The notes under the pieces were generated by a model that was given only the letters and a program-made list of their open reading frames with translations, did no database searches and had not been told where the DNA came from. The position numbers were made by a program, and so were the translations under genes. Shown here piece after piece: positions 11,564-17,530 of a DNA stretch of 17,793 bases (its first letter is position 1; each line of letters begins with the position of its first letter). Origin of the DNA: Candidatus Nomurabacteria bacterium (lineage in GTDB: Bacteria; Patescibacteriota; Minisyncoccia; Phycocordibacterales; UBA9973); NCBI GenBank assembly GCA_943356425.1, contig CALRFE010000005.1, forward strand, positions 1-17,793, in the 5' to 3' direction.

Positions 11564-13078
11564 ATGGCTCAAAGCCACCCTCAAATAAATATCGATATCT
11601 CAAAAATCCCAACGGATGTTCTTTTTGTCGTCCAAACTCTAAAAAACAAAGGTTTTGAAGCATATCTCGTCGGCGGTTGTGTCCGTGATCTCATTATCGG
11701 CAGGGAAGTGAAAGACTGGGATATCACCACAAATGCCACCCCTGAACAAATAATCCCTTTATTTTCAAAGACCGTTTACGAAAATAACTTTGGTACCGTC
11801 ATGGTCATCAAAGAAGGCGAGAATGAGGCTGAGAAAGGCTCTGTAATCGCTGAAATTACGCCATATCGCTTGGAAACAACGTACTCCGATAAGAGACACC
11901 CTGACGCGGTTACGTTCAGCCAGAACGTTGAGGACGACCTTAAGCGCCGTGACTTTACGATCAATGCAATGGCATATTGTCCTTTATTAAACGAACTCAT
12001 TGACCTTTATAACGGACAACAAGATTTAAAGGACAAGATAATCCGCGCGGTCGGCGATCCGAATACACGGTTCGAAGAAGATGCACTTCGTCTTTTGCGC
12101 GCAGTTCGGTTTTCCACAGTTTTAAATTTCGCGATCGAAAGCGACACACTTTCTGCAATTATTAAAAATGCGTCGCTCATAAAAAATATTTCAAACGAAC
12201 GTATCCGCGATGAATTTACGAAAATTATTATGTCAGATAGCCCCATGATCGGAATCGGACTCCTCGAAAAAGTTGGCTTGCTGAAATACATCATTCCGGA
12301 ACTCGAAGAGGGGATCGGCTGCGAACAAGGCGGTGCACATATCTTTGACGTGTTCGAACATCTCGTGCAAGCACTCGGACATGCTGCTCTAAAAAAGTGG
12401 CCGCTCGAAGTCCGTCTCGCCGCGCTCTTTCATGATATCGGCAAACCCAGAAGTAGAAGGCTGGCGCCTTCACTACTGGGCAAGGCCCCATCCAAGAAAT
12501 ATACTTTTTATGGACACGAAGTCATCGGCGCACGCATGACACAAAAAATTATGGAGCGTCTCAAATTCCCAAATAAAGTGACCGATCTTGTCGTCACGCT
12601 TGTTCGCCAGCACATGTTTTTCTCCGATACCGAAACCATCACGCTCTCTGCCGTTCGCCGTGTTGTCGCAAAAGTTGGGAAAGAAAATATTTGGACGCTC
12701 ATGGATATTCGTGAATGCGATCGCGTCGGTATGAAGAAAAAAGAAGCGCCGTATCGTCTGCGCAAATATCACGCGATGATCGAAGAAGTGCTCCGTGATC
12801 CGATTTCTGTTTCGCAATTGAAAGTCGATGGAAATATTTTGATGAACGAATTAAATATTAAACCATCTCCACGAATGGGTTGGATTTTGTATTCGCTTCT
12901 TGAAGAAGTGCTCGACGATCCTCTCAAAAACCCGCGTGACTATCTCGACAAGCGGGTAGGGGAACTTGATAAACTTTCCGATTCCGACTTGAAAGCGCTC
13001 GGCGAGAAAGCAAAAGAGACGAAAGAAGAACTTGAAGAAGAGGAAATCGCAAAACTCCACAAAAAACATGGGGTATAA
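11564..13078 (+). CDS. cca: CCA-adding tRNA nucleotidyltransferase with HD domain
   Basis: A 505-residue class II nucleotidyltransferase that adds or repairs the 3' CCA of tRNAs. The head domain has GGCVRD (37-42), the catalytic DWD (Asp51, Asp53) and RRDFTINAMAY (128-138). The neck has RFEEDALRLLRAVRF (169-183). A C-terminal HD phosphohydrolase domain follows, with LFHDIGKPR (His290, Asp291) and GHE. The tail (about 480-502) is a Lys/Glu coiled coil. I start at ATG 11564; a GTG further upstream in frame lies inside the tRNA gene. About 12-15 residues after GKPR (roughly 297-309) are encoded by an imperfect palindrome and look like an in-frame insertion. Since none of the four tRNAs here encodes CCA, this enzyme should be essential. 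It likely shares the tRNA-Gly promoter. Confidence 0.95.
   Translation: MAQSHPQINIDISKIPTDVLFVVQTLKNKGFEAYLVGGCVRDLIIGREVKDWDITTNATPEQIIPLFSKTVYENNFGTVMVIKEGENEAEKGSVIAEITPYRLETTYSDKRHPDAVTFSQNVEDDLKRRDFTINAMAYCPLLNELIDLYNGQQDLKDKIIRAVGDPNTRFEEDALRLLRAVRFSTVLNFAIESDTLSAIIKNASLIKNISNERIRDEFTKIIMSDSPMIGIGLLEKVGLLKYIIPELEEGIGCEQGGAHIFDVFEHLVQALGHAALKKWPLEVRLAALFHDIGKPRSRRLAPSLLGKAPSKKYTFYGHEVIGARMTQKIMERLKFPNKVTDLVVTLVRQHMFFSDTETITLSAVRRVVAKVGKENIWTLMDIRECDRVGMKKKEAPYRLRKYHAMIEEVLRDPISVSQLKVDGNILMNELNIKPSPRMGWILYSLLEEVLDDPLKNPRDYLDKRVGELDKLSDSDLKALGEKAKETKEELEEEEIAKLHKKHGV
12446..12480. repeat. Palindromic element inside cca
   Basis: Arms CCCAG and GAAGGC (12446-12461, with AAGTA between) pair with GCCTTC and CTGGG (12466-12480, with ACTA between), loop TGGC. 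It keeps the reading frame and adds SRRLAPSLLGKAPS-like residues between the HD motif and YTFYGHE. Comparable to the in-frame palindromic elements known from Rickettsia genes, but unrelated in sequence as far as I can tell. Confidence 0.5.
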
Positions 13079-13098
13079 ATGAATCTGATATTCCAACA

Positions 13099-13130
13099 TT
13101 TTCAATCTCCACCATGGTGGAGATTGAAAA
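13099..13130. repeat. 32-bp perfect palindrome after cca
   Basis: 13099-13114 and 13115-13130 are exact complements, centred on CCATGG with no spacer. Neither flank is T-rich enough for a terminator, and a separate terminator follows 3 bp later. It may be a protein-binding site or a hairpin protecting the cca mRNA end. Confidence 0.8.
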
Positions 13131-13133
13131 ATA

Positions 13134-13161
13134 AAAAGAGCGGCCGCAAGGTCGCTCTTTT
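13134..13161 (+). terminator. cca terminator
   Basis: A 12-bp stem (13134-13145 with 13150-13161) has a GCAA loop and one G-U pair that only works on the plus-strand RNA, followed by AGTTTTT. Confidence 0.8.
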
Positions 13162-13183
13162 AGTTTTTACATACGATACAAAA

Positions 13184-13666
13184 TCAAACTTTTCTTTTCC
13201 AGATAGATGATTGGACATTCACATGCATTCCGACAGTGGCAATGCGTGCATTCTGCAGAGAATGAATGTTTGTTCCAAACTCAGTAAAGAGAAAGAAAGT
13301 AACATCTCCTGCTTTGATAAATTTTTCTGCACCGATGCCGACATATCCGCCACGGGTGCTGAAATTTTTTACCAACGCAATATACAAACCGAGATCTGCT
13401 TTCGGTTTGTACCCATTTATCACTCTGCCTGCATTATTACTAATACCATACAAGAAATTGTGATAGGTCTTGTTGGTCACGAAGCACAGATTGGGGGAGA
13501 GATTGTGTCCGAGTTTCAATAGCTGGATCTCACGAGTAATAGGAGTATTACCAGAAACAGCGAGCACAGTGCCGAAGGTAACTTTTTGCAATCCTTTGTT
13601 TGGGATTTGAGCAAAAGTTGTTCCAATAACGAGAAGAAGGGCGGGCAAGAAGAATAGTTTTTTCAT
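13184..13666 (-). CDS. Secreted protein with a Bacteroidota-like signal peptide
   Basis: A 160-residue protein that I cannot assign to a family. It begins with a classic Sec signal, MKKLFFLPALLLVIGTTFAQ, with likely cleavage after FA, leaving Gln at the mature N-terminus, a pattern common in Bacteroidota. The mature part has alternating strand-like segments with aromatic ends (DLGLYIALVKNF, GGYVGIGAEKFI, GDVTFFLFTEFGTNI, IATVGMHVNVQSSIW), which looks like a small beta-sandwich or beta-barrel. No lipobox, anchor or sorting motif is seen. It has a strong promoter (TTTACA-17-TATAAT) divergent from the TrmB-like regulator, which may control it. A barrel would be odd for a lineage thought to lack an outer membrane; transfer from a diderm partner is a possibility. 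The bases 13162-13183 hold only the end of the cca terminator. Confidence 0.72.
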   Translation of the reverse strand: MKKLFFLPALLLVIGTTFAQIPNKGLQKVTFGTVLAVSGNTPITREIQLLKLGHNLSPNLCFVTNKTYHNFLYGISNNAGRVINGYKPKADLGLYIALVKNFSTRGGYVGIGAEKFIKAGDVTFFLFTEFGTNIHSLQNARIATVGMHVNVQSSIWKRKV

Positions 13667-13704
13667 TTTGTTTCGTTTTTAATTATGAATGAATTATTTC
13701 ACAT

Positions 13705-13733
13705 ATTATATACCAAATGTCAATACATGTAAA
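13705..13733 (-). promoter_or_regulatory. Promoter of the secreted protein gene
   Basis: On the minus strand TTTACA (13728-13733), a 17-bp spacer and a perfect TATAAT (13705-13710). The leader is about 32 nt and A-rich, without a Shine-Dalgarno. Confidence 0.75.
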
Positions 13734-13736
13734 TAC

Positions 13737-13776
13737 TGTTGTACAAGTTTGACAACATAGCGCTTTTTGCTATACT
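13737..13776 (+). promoter_or_regulatory. TrmB-like gene promoter with candidate operator
   Basis: TTGACA (13749-13754), a 16-bp spacer and TATACT (13771-13776, extended TGC). The -10 ends six bases before the ATG, so the mRNA should be leaderless. An inverted repeat TGTTGT (13737-13742) and ACAACA (13752-13757) overlaps the -35 and lies 4 bp from the divergent -35, a good place for a regulator to act on both genes. Confidence 0.65.
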
Positions 13777-13782
13777 ACCCTT

Positions 13783-14589
13783 ATGGAAAAAGCATTATCT
13801 AGGCTTGGACTCAAAGACCAGGAAATAAAAGTGTTCCTTTTTCTTTTGGAAAACGGAGAACAAACTGCTGGAAATCTGGCAAAAAAGACGGGGCTTTCGC
13901 GACCGTCGCTCTATGGGTTTGTGCGCAAATTACAGAAATTGGGCATTGTCATCGAATCCCAGAAGAATGGAATCAAGACTTTTCTACCTGGTTCGAAAGA
14001 AAAAGTGGCGGCGATATTGGAAGAAGAAATTACCCAACTAGAAAAAGGTAAAGCCGACATCGAAAAAATATTTGAACAAATACAACTGGGTGGAATTACG
14101 ACCAGTCCCAAATTTCAGCTCTTTGACGGAAGAGAGGGGGTACAAAATATTTTGAGAGATGTGCTTTTGTATCGAGATATTCAAACGATGTCATACTGGC
14201 CAATTAAATCGATACTTGATATCGTATCTGTAGAATTTTTTAGAAATCTTAATATAGAAAGAATTAAAAGGAAAATCTCTGTACGGGCAATTTGGCCTCA
14301 AAATCAGATTATTGATATTAAGAAATATACTTTTATGGGGGGAGGCAAAAAGTTTTTAAGAGAAACGCGTCTTGCTCCGAAAGAAATTGCTTTTTCGATG
14401 GGCTATTGGATCTATGGCAACAAAGTTGCCTTTATCTCTTCAAGAAAAGAAGCATTCGGTTTCATTGTGGAGAGTAAAGAATTTGTGGAAATGTTATCTT
14501 CACAATTCGAGCTCGTATGGAAAGCTTCCGTAAAACTCGCAGGACAAGAAGAAGACGGGGAAGTATTTATCAAAGAAATTTACAAATAA
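13783..14589 (+). CDS. TrmB-family transcriptional regulator
   Basis: A 268-residue regulator. Residues 1-75 form a winged helix-turn-helix of the TrmB type: LSRLGLKDQEIKVFLFLLENG, then AGNLAKKTGLSRPSLYGFVRKLQKLGIV, with SRPSLYGFV as the recognition helix. A coiled-coil linker (about 72-95, EKVAAILEEEITQLEKGKADIEKIF) should mediate dimerisation. The rest (FQLFDGREGVQNILRDVL onwards) is the mixed alpha/beta sensor-like region seen in TrmB proteins that lack a sugar-binding domain. Known TrmB members control sugar uptake in archaea; bacterial targets are mostly unknown. Its transcript is predicted to be leaderless. The neighbouring divergent gene encodes a secreted protein and shares a candidate operator, suggesting local control. 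It ends inside a terminator stem, which includes its last codons. Confidence 0.88.
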   Translation: MEKALSRLGLKDQEIKVFLFLLENGEQTAGNLAKKTGLSRPSLYGFVRKLQKLGIVIESQKNGIKTFLPGSKEKVAAILEEEITQLEKGKADIEKIFEQIQLGGITTSPKFQLFDGREGVQNILRDVLLYRDIQTMSYWPIKSILDIVSVEFFRNLNIERIKRKISVRAIWPQNQIIDIKKYTFMGGGKKFLRETRLAPKEIAFSMGYWIYGNKVAFISSRKEAFGFIVESKEFVEMLSSQFELVWKASVKLAGQEEDGEVFIKEIYK

Positions 14590-14629
14590 AAAAACAGCTT
14601 GAGCATATCAAGCTGTTTTTTTATTTGTA
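14581..14629. terminator. Bidirectional terminator overlapping the TrmB-like stop codon
   Basis: A perfect 22-bp stem (14581-14602 with 14608-14629) has the loop GCATA and a T7 run. It contains the last codons and stop of the regulator gene and also faces the convergent membrane protein gene. Confidence 0.9.
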
Positions 14630-14643
14630 AAAATTTCAGTAGA

Positions 14644-15051
14644 TCACTGCTTTATTCTGATTCCAAAGACAGAAATATATCGTCGGGATTCAGGGGGAGC
14701 TTCATTGAACTTCTTATCGAATTTTCCTCCAAGAAAGGCAAGGATGTGCGTAATGATCAAAATACCGATGGCAGTAGAATGCAAAATGACACCATCATAT
14801 TTCCATAAGAAATACGCCAGCGCGACGAGAATGACGGCATAAAAAGAAAAGAGGAACCTGGTGAGCCATGAGGGGACAAAATACCGGAGATATCGATAAA
14901 AGTTTTTTACTGCTCCGGTCTTGCGGATATAGTAAATGTTCCAAATGATTGCGATGAGCAAAAATGTCGTTGCCCAGAACTTGAGATGGAGTGCGGTAAG
15001 TGCGATCACGATGATCGCACAGAGTGTGATGCTTGCAAGAAATTTTTTCAT
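14644..15051 (-). CDS. Small four-helix membrane protein, unknown function
   Basis: A 135-residue membrane protein starting MKKFLASITL. Four hydrophobic helices are visible at about 4-21, 24-43, 68-87 and 91-111, with a basic loop (YIRKTGAVKNFYRYLRY) between the second and third. The C-terminus is polar and charged (GGKFDKKFNEAPPESRRYISVFGIRIKQ). I do not recognise the family. The frame is open upstream to 15240, but that extension runs through the terminator of the next gene and past a strong promoter, so 15051 is the start. Transcribed alone from TTGACA-17-TATAAA with a leader of about 40 nt. Confidence 0.75.
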   Translation of the reverse strand: MKKFLASITLCAIIVIALTALHLKFWATTFLLIAIIWNIYYIRKTGAVKNFYRYLRYFVPSWLTRFLFSFYAVILVALAYFLWKYDGVILHSTAIGILIITHILAFLGGKFDKKFNEAPPESRRYISVFGIRIKQ

Positions 15052-15096
15052 GATGTTTTTGGTGTTTTGAAGGTGGAGATTTTTTGTCTTATGTTC

Positions 15097-15125
15097 TTTA
15101 TATCCGATTGGAAGGGAAGTGTCAA
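15097..15125 (-). promoter_or_regulatory. Promoter of the four-helix membrane protein gene
   Basis: On the minus strand TTGACA (15120-15125), a 17-bp spacer and TATAAA (15097-15102). It decides the start codon at 15051. Confidence 0.8.
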
Positions 15126-15133
15126 ACAAGAGA

Positions 15134-15174
15134 AATAAAAAGTCCGCAATGACGAGCAATGCGGACTTTTTATT
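15134..15174 (-). terminator. Terminator of the 135-residue soluble orphan
   Basis: A perfect 15-bp stem (15134-15148 with 15160-15174) has an 11-nt loop; the minus-strand 3' arm ends in TTTTTATT. It lies 20 bp after the stop at 15194. Confidence 0.85.
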
Positions 15175-15193
15175 ACTAAGAAGAAGGAACTGA

Positions 15194-15601
15194 TCATCGT
15201 GCAAAAATTTTCGCCTTGTACAAAGGATAGAATGCGTCATAAATAAAAAGAATATGCGACGCCCGTTTACCGAAAGAGGACCATGCTTCTGGTGTGGCGG
15301 AATTATCCAATTTCAAATGCACAAAATCTTTGAGCAGTTGGTGGCGCAATTCCTGTTCATCTATCATTTTTTGATACATAGCACAGTATCTTTCCGTATC
15401 AGTATCTTGCAAAAAAGGAATTTTTTGTTCAAATTCTCTGCGATCTGTTTCATAGCAGATGAGCGGTGAGCCGTTGTAGATCATCTCGAGCCATTGTTTC
15501 ATCCGCCAGATCAAGGCGTCAACATCAAGTGAAGTAAGCATTGTTTGCGATTTTGAATCAGCGACAAAAGTGATCAGGAGAAAAAGATTCTTTGTTTTCA
15601 T
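15194..15601 (-). CDS. Uncharacterised 135-residue helical protein
   Basis: I do not recognise this protein. It is predicted mostly helical and polar after a short hydrophobic start (MKTKNLFLLITFVADSKS), which is too weak to call a signal peptide. Features include ALIWRMKQWLEMIYNG, a Glu/Asp/Arg-rich centre (ETDRREFEQKIPFLQDTDTERY) and a C-terminal aromatic stretch (ILFIYDAFYPLYKAKIF). The gene has a promoter and a terminator of its own, so a real single-gene unit is likely. The ATG follows the leader AAAAATAAAAACCCACTTTGCC, without a Shine-Dalgarno. Confidence 0.65.
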   Translation of the reverse strand: MKTKNLFLLITFVADSKSQTMLTSLDVDALIWRMKQWLEMIYNGSPLICYETDRREFEQKIPFLQDTDTERYCAMYQKMIDEQELRHQLLKDFVHLKLDNSATPEAWSSFGKRASHILFIYDAFYPLYKAKIFAR

Positions 15602-15626
15602 GGCAAAGTGGGTTTTTATTTTTTAC

Positions 15627-15655
15627 AGAGTACAATTTTAAAGAGAGATTGTCAA
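15627..15655 (-). promoter_or_regulatory. Promoter of the 135-residue soluble orphan
   Basis: On the minus strand TTGACA (15650-15655), a 17-bp spacer and TACTCT (15627-15632). The -10 is weak but the -35 and spacing are ideal. Confidence 0.6.
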
Positions 15656-15656
15656 T

Positions 15657-15697
15657 ATAGAAAAAGAGCGGCGCCTACGGCGCCGCTCTTTTTCTAT
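15657..15697 (-). terminator. Exonuclease III terminator
   Basis: A perfect 19-bp, GC-rich stem (15657-15675 with 15679-15697) has a 3-nt loop and a T5 run. The xth stop codon lies in the stem. Confidence 0.92.
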
Positions 15698-16461
15698 TTG
15701 AGCTCGAGCACAATTGGACAATGGTCGCTTCCATAATAGTCATCCAAAATTTTTGTGCCTTTGATGCGCGACAAGAGATCAGGAGAAACGAAAAAATAAT
15801 CGATACGCCAGCCGACATTGCGTTCGCGCGCCCGTGAATAGGTATCCCAATACGTGTACGCATCTTTTTTGTTCGGATACAAATGACGGAACACATCGAT
15901 ATAGCCATGCGCAATGACCTCGTCCATCCATGCGCGTTCGATCGGCAAGAATCCGACATGGTCCTGATTTTCTTTCGGACGCGCAATATCTATTTCTTCA
16001 TGTGCAACGTTCACATCGCCACAGAATATTATTTTCTTTTTCTTTTTTCGCAAACGTTCGATGAACGCAAGAAATGCATCATAAAATTCAAGTTTGTACT
16101 TGAGTCGTTCCGGCAGTCCACCACCGTTAGGGAAGTAGCAGTTGATGAGCACGAATTCCTTGTATTCCGCGATAAGGATGCGACCTTCTTCATCGAGATG
16201 TTTATCCATATCTTCAACAACCGAAATTGGTTTTTCTTTTGAATAGATCGCAACACCACTATACCCTTTACGTTTTTTCGATGCAGAAAAATATGAAAAA
16301 TATCCTTTCGGATTTCGTATTTCCTCGGGCAACTGTTCGGGCTCTGCCTTTGTTTCTTGTAAACAAAGTATGTCTGGTTTGTAGTCATTAAAGAGCGGTT
16401 CAAAAAAACCTTGCTTGGCAGTCGCACGGAGCCCGTTTGTGTTCCAAGAAATCAATTTCAT
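15694..16461 (-). CDS. xth: Exonuclease III / AP endonuclease
   Basis: A 255-residue exonuclease III-family enzyme of normal length. It incises DNA at abasic sites and trims blocked 3' ends during base excision repair in the cytoplasm. Motifs are intact: WNTNGLR (6-12), LQETK with metal ligand Glu36, Tyr109 in NCYFPNGG, GDVNVAHEEID with Asp149 and Asn151, RNVGWRIDYFF (214-224) and GSDHCP with Asp246 and His247. A Lys run (RKKKKK, about 138-143) sits in a surface helix. It is preceded by a leader with TTTAAAC and, further up, by an intergenic hairpin (16517-16564). No clear promoter is seen; a weak TTGATC/ACTATT pair lies just before the ATG. Confidence 0.96.
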   Translation of the reverse strand: MKLISWNTNGLRATAKQGFFEPLFNDYKPDILCLQETKAEPEQLPEEIRNPKGYFSYFSASKKRKGYSGVAIYSKEKPISVVEDMDKHLDEEGRILIAEYKEFVLINCYFPNGGGLPERLKYKLEFYDAFLAFIERLRKKKKKIIFCGDVNVAHEEIDIARPKENQDHVGFLPIERAWMDEVIAHGYIDVFRHLYPNKKDAYTYWDTYSRARERNVGWRIDYFFVSPDLLSRIKGTKILDDYYGSDHCPIVLELK

Positions 16462-16516
16462 ATAATAGTCTTTCTAAAATTATTAAGATCAATTAAGTTT
16501 AAATACCCACTTCGCG

Positions 16517-16564
16517 CCCCGTACGAAATTTCACATGCATTCGATGTGAAATTTTCGTTTGGGG
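16517..16564. repeat. Intergenic imperfect hairpin before xth
   Basis: A perfect 9-bp tip stem ATTTCACAT/ATGTGAAAT (16528-16536 with 16544-16552) has a 7-nt loop and extends outward through ACGAA/TTCGT to CCCC/GGGG, about 20 pairs with a bulge. There is no T-tract on either side. It may end or process the transcript of the upstream four-helix-bundle gene, or be a repeat element. Confidence 0.6.
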
Positions 16565-16586
16565 TGTTCCAAGAGATGATAATCAT

Positions 16587-17041
16587 AAGTATTAAGTATA
16601 TGGTATAAAGTATTAAGTATAAAATCCAAATCACTAATACTGTCGAGAATTGCGCTCAGCTGATTTGTATAATCCAGCAATAAGTCGATCAACTTTTTCA
16701 GCTTGCTGTTGAAATGAATTAAATTCAGAAGTACTCATATACGCAAGATCCCGTGAAGCAATCGATTGATTTTCAAGTTCAGAAAGAGAAGTCTTCGAAA
16801 ATGTATAGAAGTTTGCCTTGTCTTTAGAAGTCGACCGCCCAAATCCTTCGGCAATGTTAGAAGTTATAGAAATAACAGCGCGACGCATTTGATTGGTAAT
16901 TCCAAAGCGTTCTTCAGTTGGAAAATGTGCCGTTATTTTATAAATAAGTAAAACAAGTTTATGTGCTTCTTGCCAAGCAACTAAATCGGTAAATTTTTTT
17001 ATCGTATTTTCTCCCATACTTTATACATTATACTTTATACC
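16587..17041. repeat. Inverted repeats flanking the four-helix-bundle gene
   Basis: GGTATAAAGTAT at 16602-16613 is exactly complementary to 17030-17041. Both ends are built from short AGTAT/ATACT sub-repeats: AAGTATTAAGTATA occurs twice on the left (16587-16600 and 16608-16621), and ATACTTTATAC twice on the right (17016-17026 and 17030-17040). The right repeat begins at the start codon of the gene. Confidence 0.7.
16634..17017 (-). CDS. Four-helix-bundle protein, S23 / 23S rRNA intervening-sequence family
   Basis: A 127-residue member of the family first found encoded inside 23S rRNA intervening sequences. Family hallmarks: FTDLVAWQEAHKLVLLIYKIT at 9-29, FPTEERFGITNQMRRAVISITSNIAEGFGR at 32-61 and KANFYTFSKTSLSELENQ at about 67-84. 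Members form pentameric four-helix bundles; their job is unknown. This copy is not in an rRNA gene. It is bracketed by AGTAT-type inverted repeats, the sort of context expected of a small mobile cassette. The ATG overlaps the right-hand repeat. No promoter of its own is clear. Confidence 0.92.
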   Translation of the reverse strand: MGENTIKKFTDLVAWQEAHKLVLLIYKITAHFPTEERFGITNQMRRAVISITSNIAEGFGRSTSKDKANFYTFSKTSLSELENQSIASRDLAYMSTSEFNSFQQQAEKVDRLIAGLYKSAERNSRQY

Positions 17042-17067
17042 CCATACTCCCAACAATGTATACGCCA

Positions 17068-17095
17068 TTGAATTTTTTTCAGAAAGTGCTATAAA
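17068..17095 (+). promoter_or_regulatory. Promoter of the 69-residue orphan
   Basis: TTGAAT (17068-17073), a 16-bp spacer and an extended -10, TGC then TATAAA (17090-17095). The leader is about 32 nt and A-rich. Confidence 0.65.
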
Positions 17096-17133
17096 TACAA
17101 TTAAACCTTTTTTAAACACCTTAAATAAAAACC

Positions 17134-17343
17134 ATGAAAAAACAAACAGTTACTGCCAGAAAGAAATCTTTCATTCCTCTGCCTGTAGAAGATCAGGTCA
17201 AAACATTCAACCAGGAAATAAACACCCGGCCCGAAACACTCAGTTCAGAGGCACTGGAAGACAAAAATTACCGAACGGTAACTAATGATGCAAACCCAGA
17301 GACAGTTCTCGGACCTGTTATCGGGACAACAACTTTCTGTTAA
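17134..17343 (+). CDS. Small orphan protein, 69 residues
   Basis: I do not recognise this protein. It is polar and probably disordered: a basic start (MKKQTVTARKKSF), then Glu/Thr/Asn-rich sequence, ending GPVIGTTTFC with a single C-terminal Cys. There is no membrane segment or known motif. A good promoter (17068-17095) and a strong terminator (17359-17399) frame the frame exactly, which is the main support for a real gene. Confidence 0.6.
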   Translation: MKKQTVTARKKSFIPLPVEDQVKTFNQEINTRPETLSSEALEDKNYRTVTNDANPETVLGPVIGTTTFC

Positions 17344-17358
17344 AAATTCATGCGATTA

Positions 17359-17399
17359 AAATAAAAAAGCGATACAGTTTCTGTGTCGCTTTTTTATTT
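17359..17399 (+). terminator. Terminator of the 69-residue orphan
   Basis: A 19-bp stem (17359-17377 with 17381-17399) has a TTT loop and one T-G position that pairs on the plus-strand RNA, with a T6 run. It also lies just past the end of the Xer fragment on the minus strand and could terminate that side too. Confidence 0.88.
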
Positions 17400-17406
17400 C
17401 TTATTT

Positions 17407-17472
17407 TTATTTCTTCGAATGAAACTTTTTATGCACCTCGCGCAATTGCTTGTCGGTCACATGGGTATACAT
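17407..17472 (-). pseudogene. Fragment of a Xer recombinase 3' end
   Basis: On the minus strand 17472-17407 reads MYTHVTDKQLREVHKKFHSK, one more Lys, then TAA. This is the C-terminal end of a XerC/XerD-type recombinase including the catalytic Tyr. It closely parallels the end of the gene next door (VYTHVTDRQLKEIHKKFHSK). The nucleotide sequences differ at many silent sites, so it is not a recent copy. Upstream of the fragment, 17473-17530, similarity stops and a GC-richer stretch (with GCTCGGCTCGC) follows. Confidence 0.8.
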
Positions 17473-17530
17473 CCCAGTACCAGATCCTCGCATCGAATGC
17501 ATGCTCGGCTCGCTACGGGACGAGACGTGG

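Noticed and set aside
14644..15240. Longer version of the four-helix membrane protein starting at 15240
   Set aside because: The extension would be translated from the terminator of the neighbouring gene and lies upstream of a strong promoter; the start at 15051 fits the transcript.
16517..16564. Integron attC site
   Set aside because: The bulged hairpin lacks the paired core sites of attC and no integron integrase is present.
16587..16621. CRISPR-like repeats
   Set aside because: Two 14-bp AT-rich copies separated by 7 bp; no array, spacers or cas genes.
16533..17503. 13-mer CATCGAATGCATG shared by the xth hairpin and the Xer fragment flank, in opposite orientation
   Set aside because: A few 13-bp matches between distant sites are expected by chance in a window of this size, and the surrounding bases do not match.
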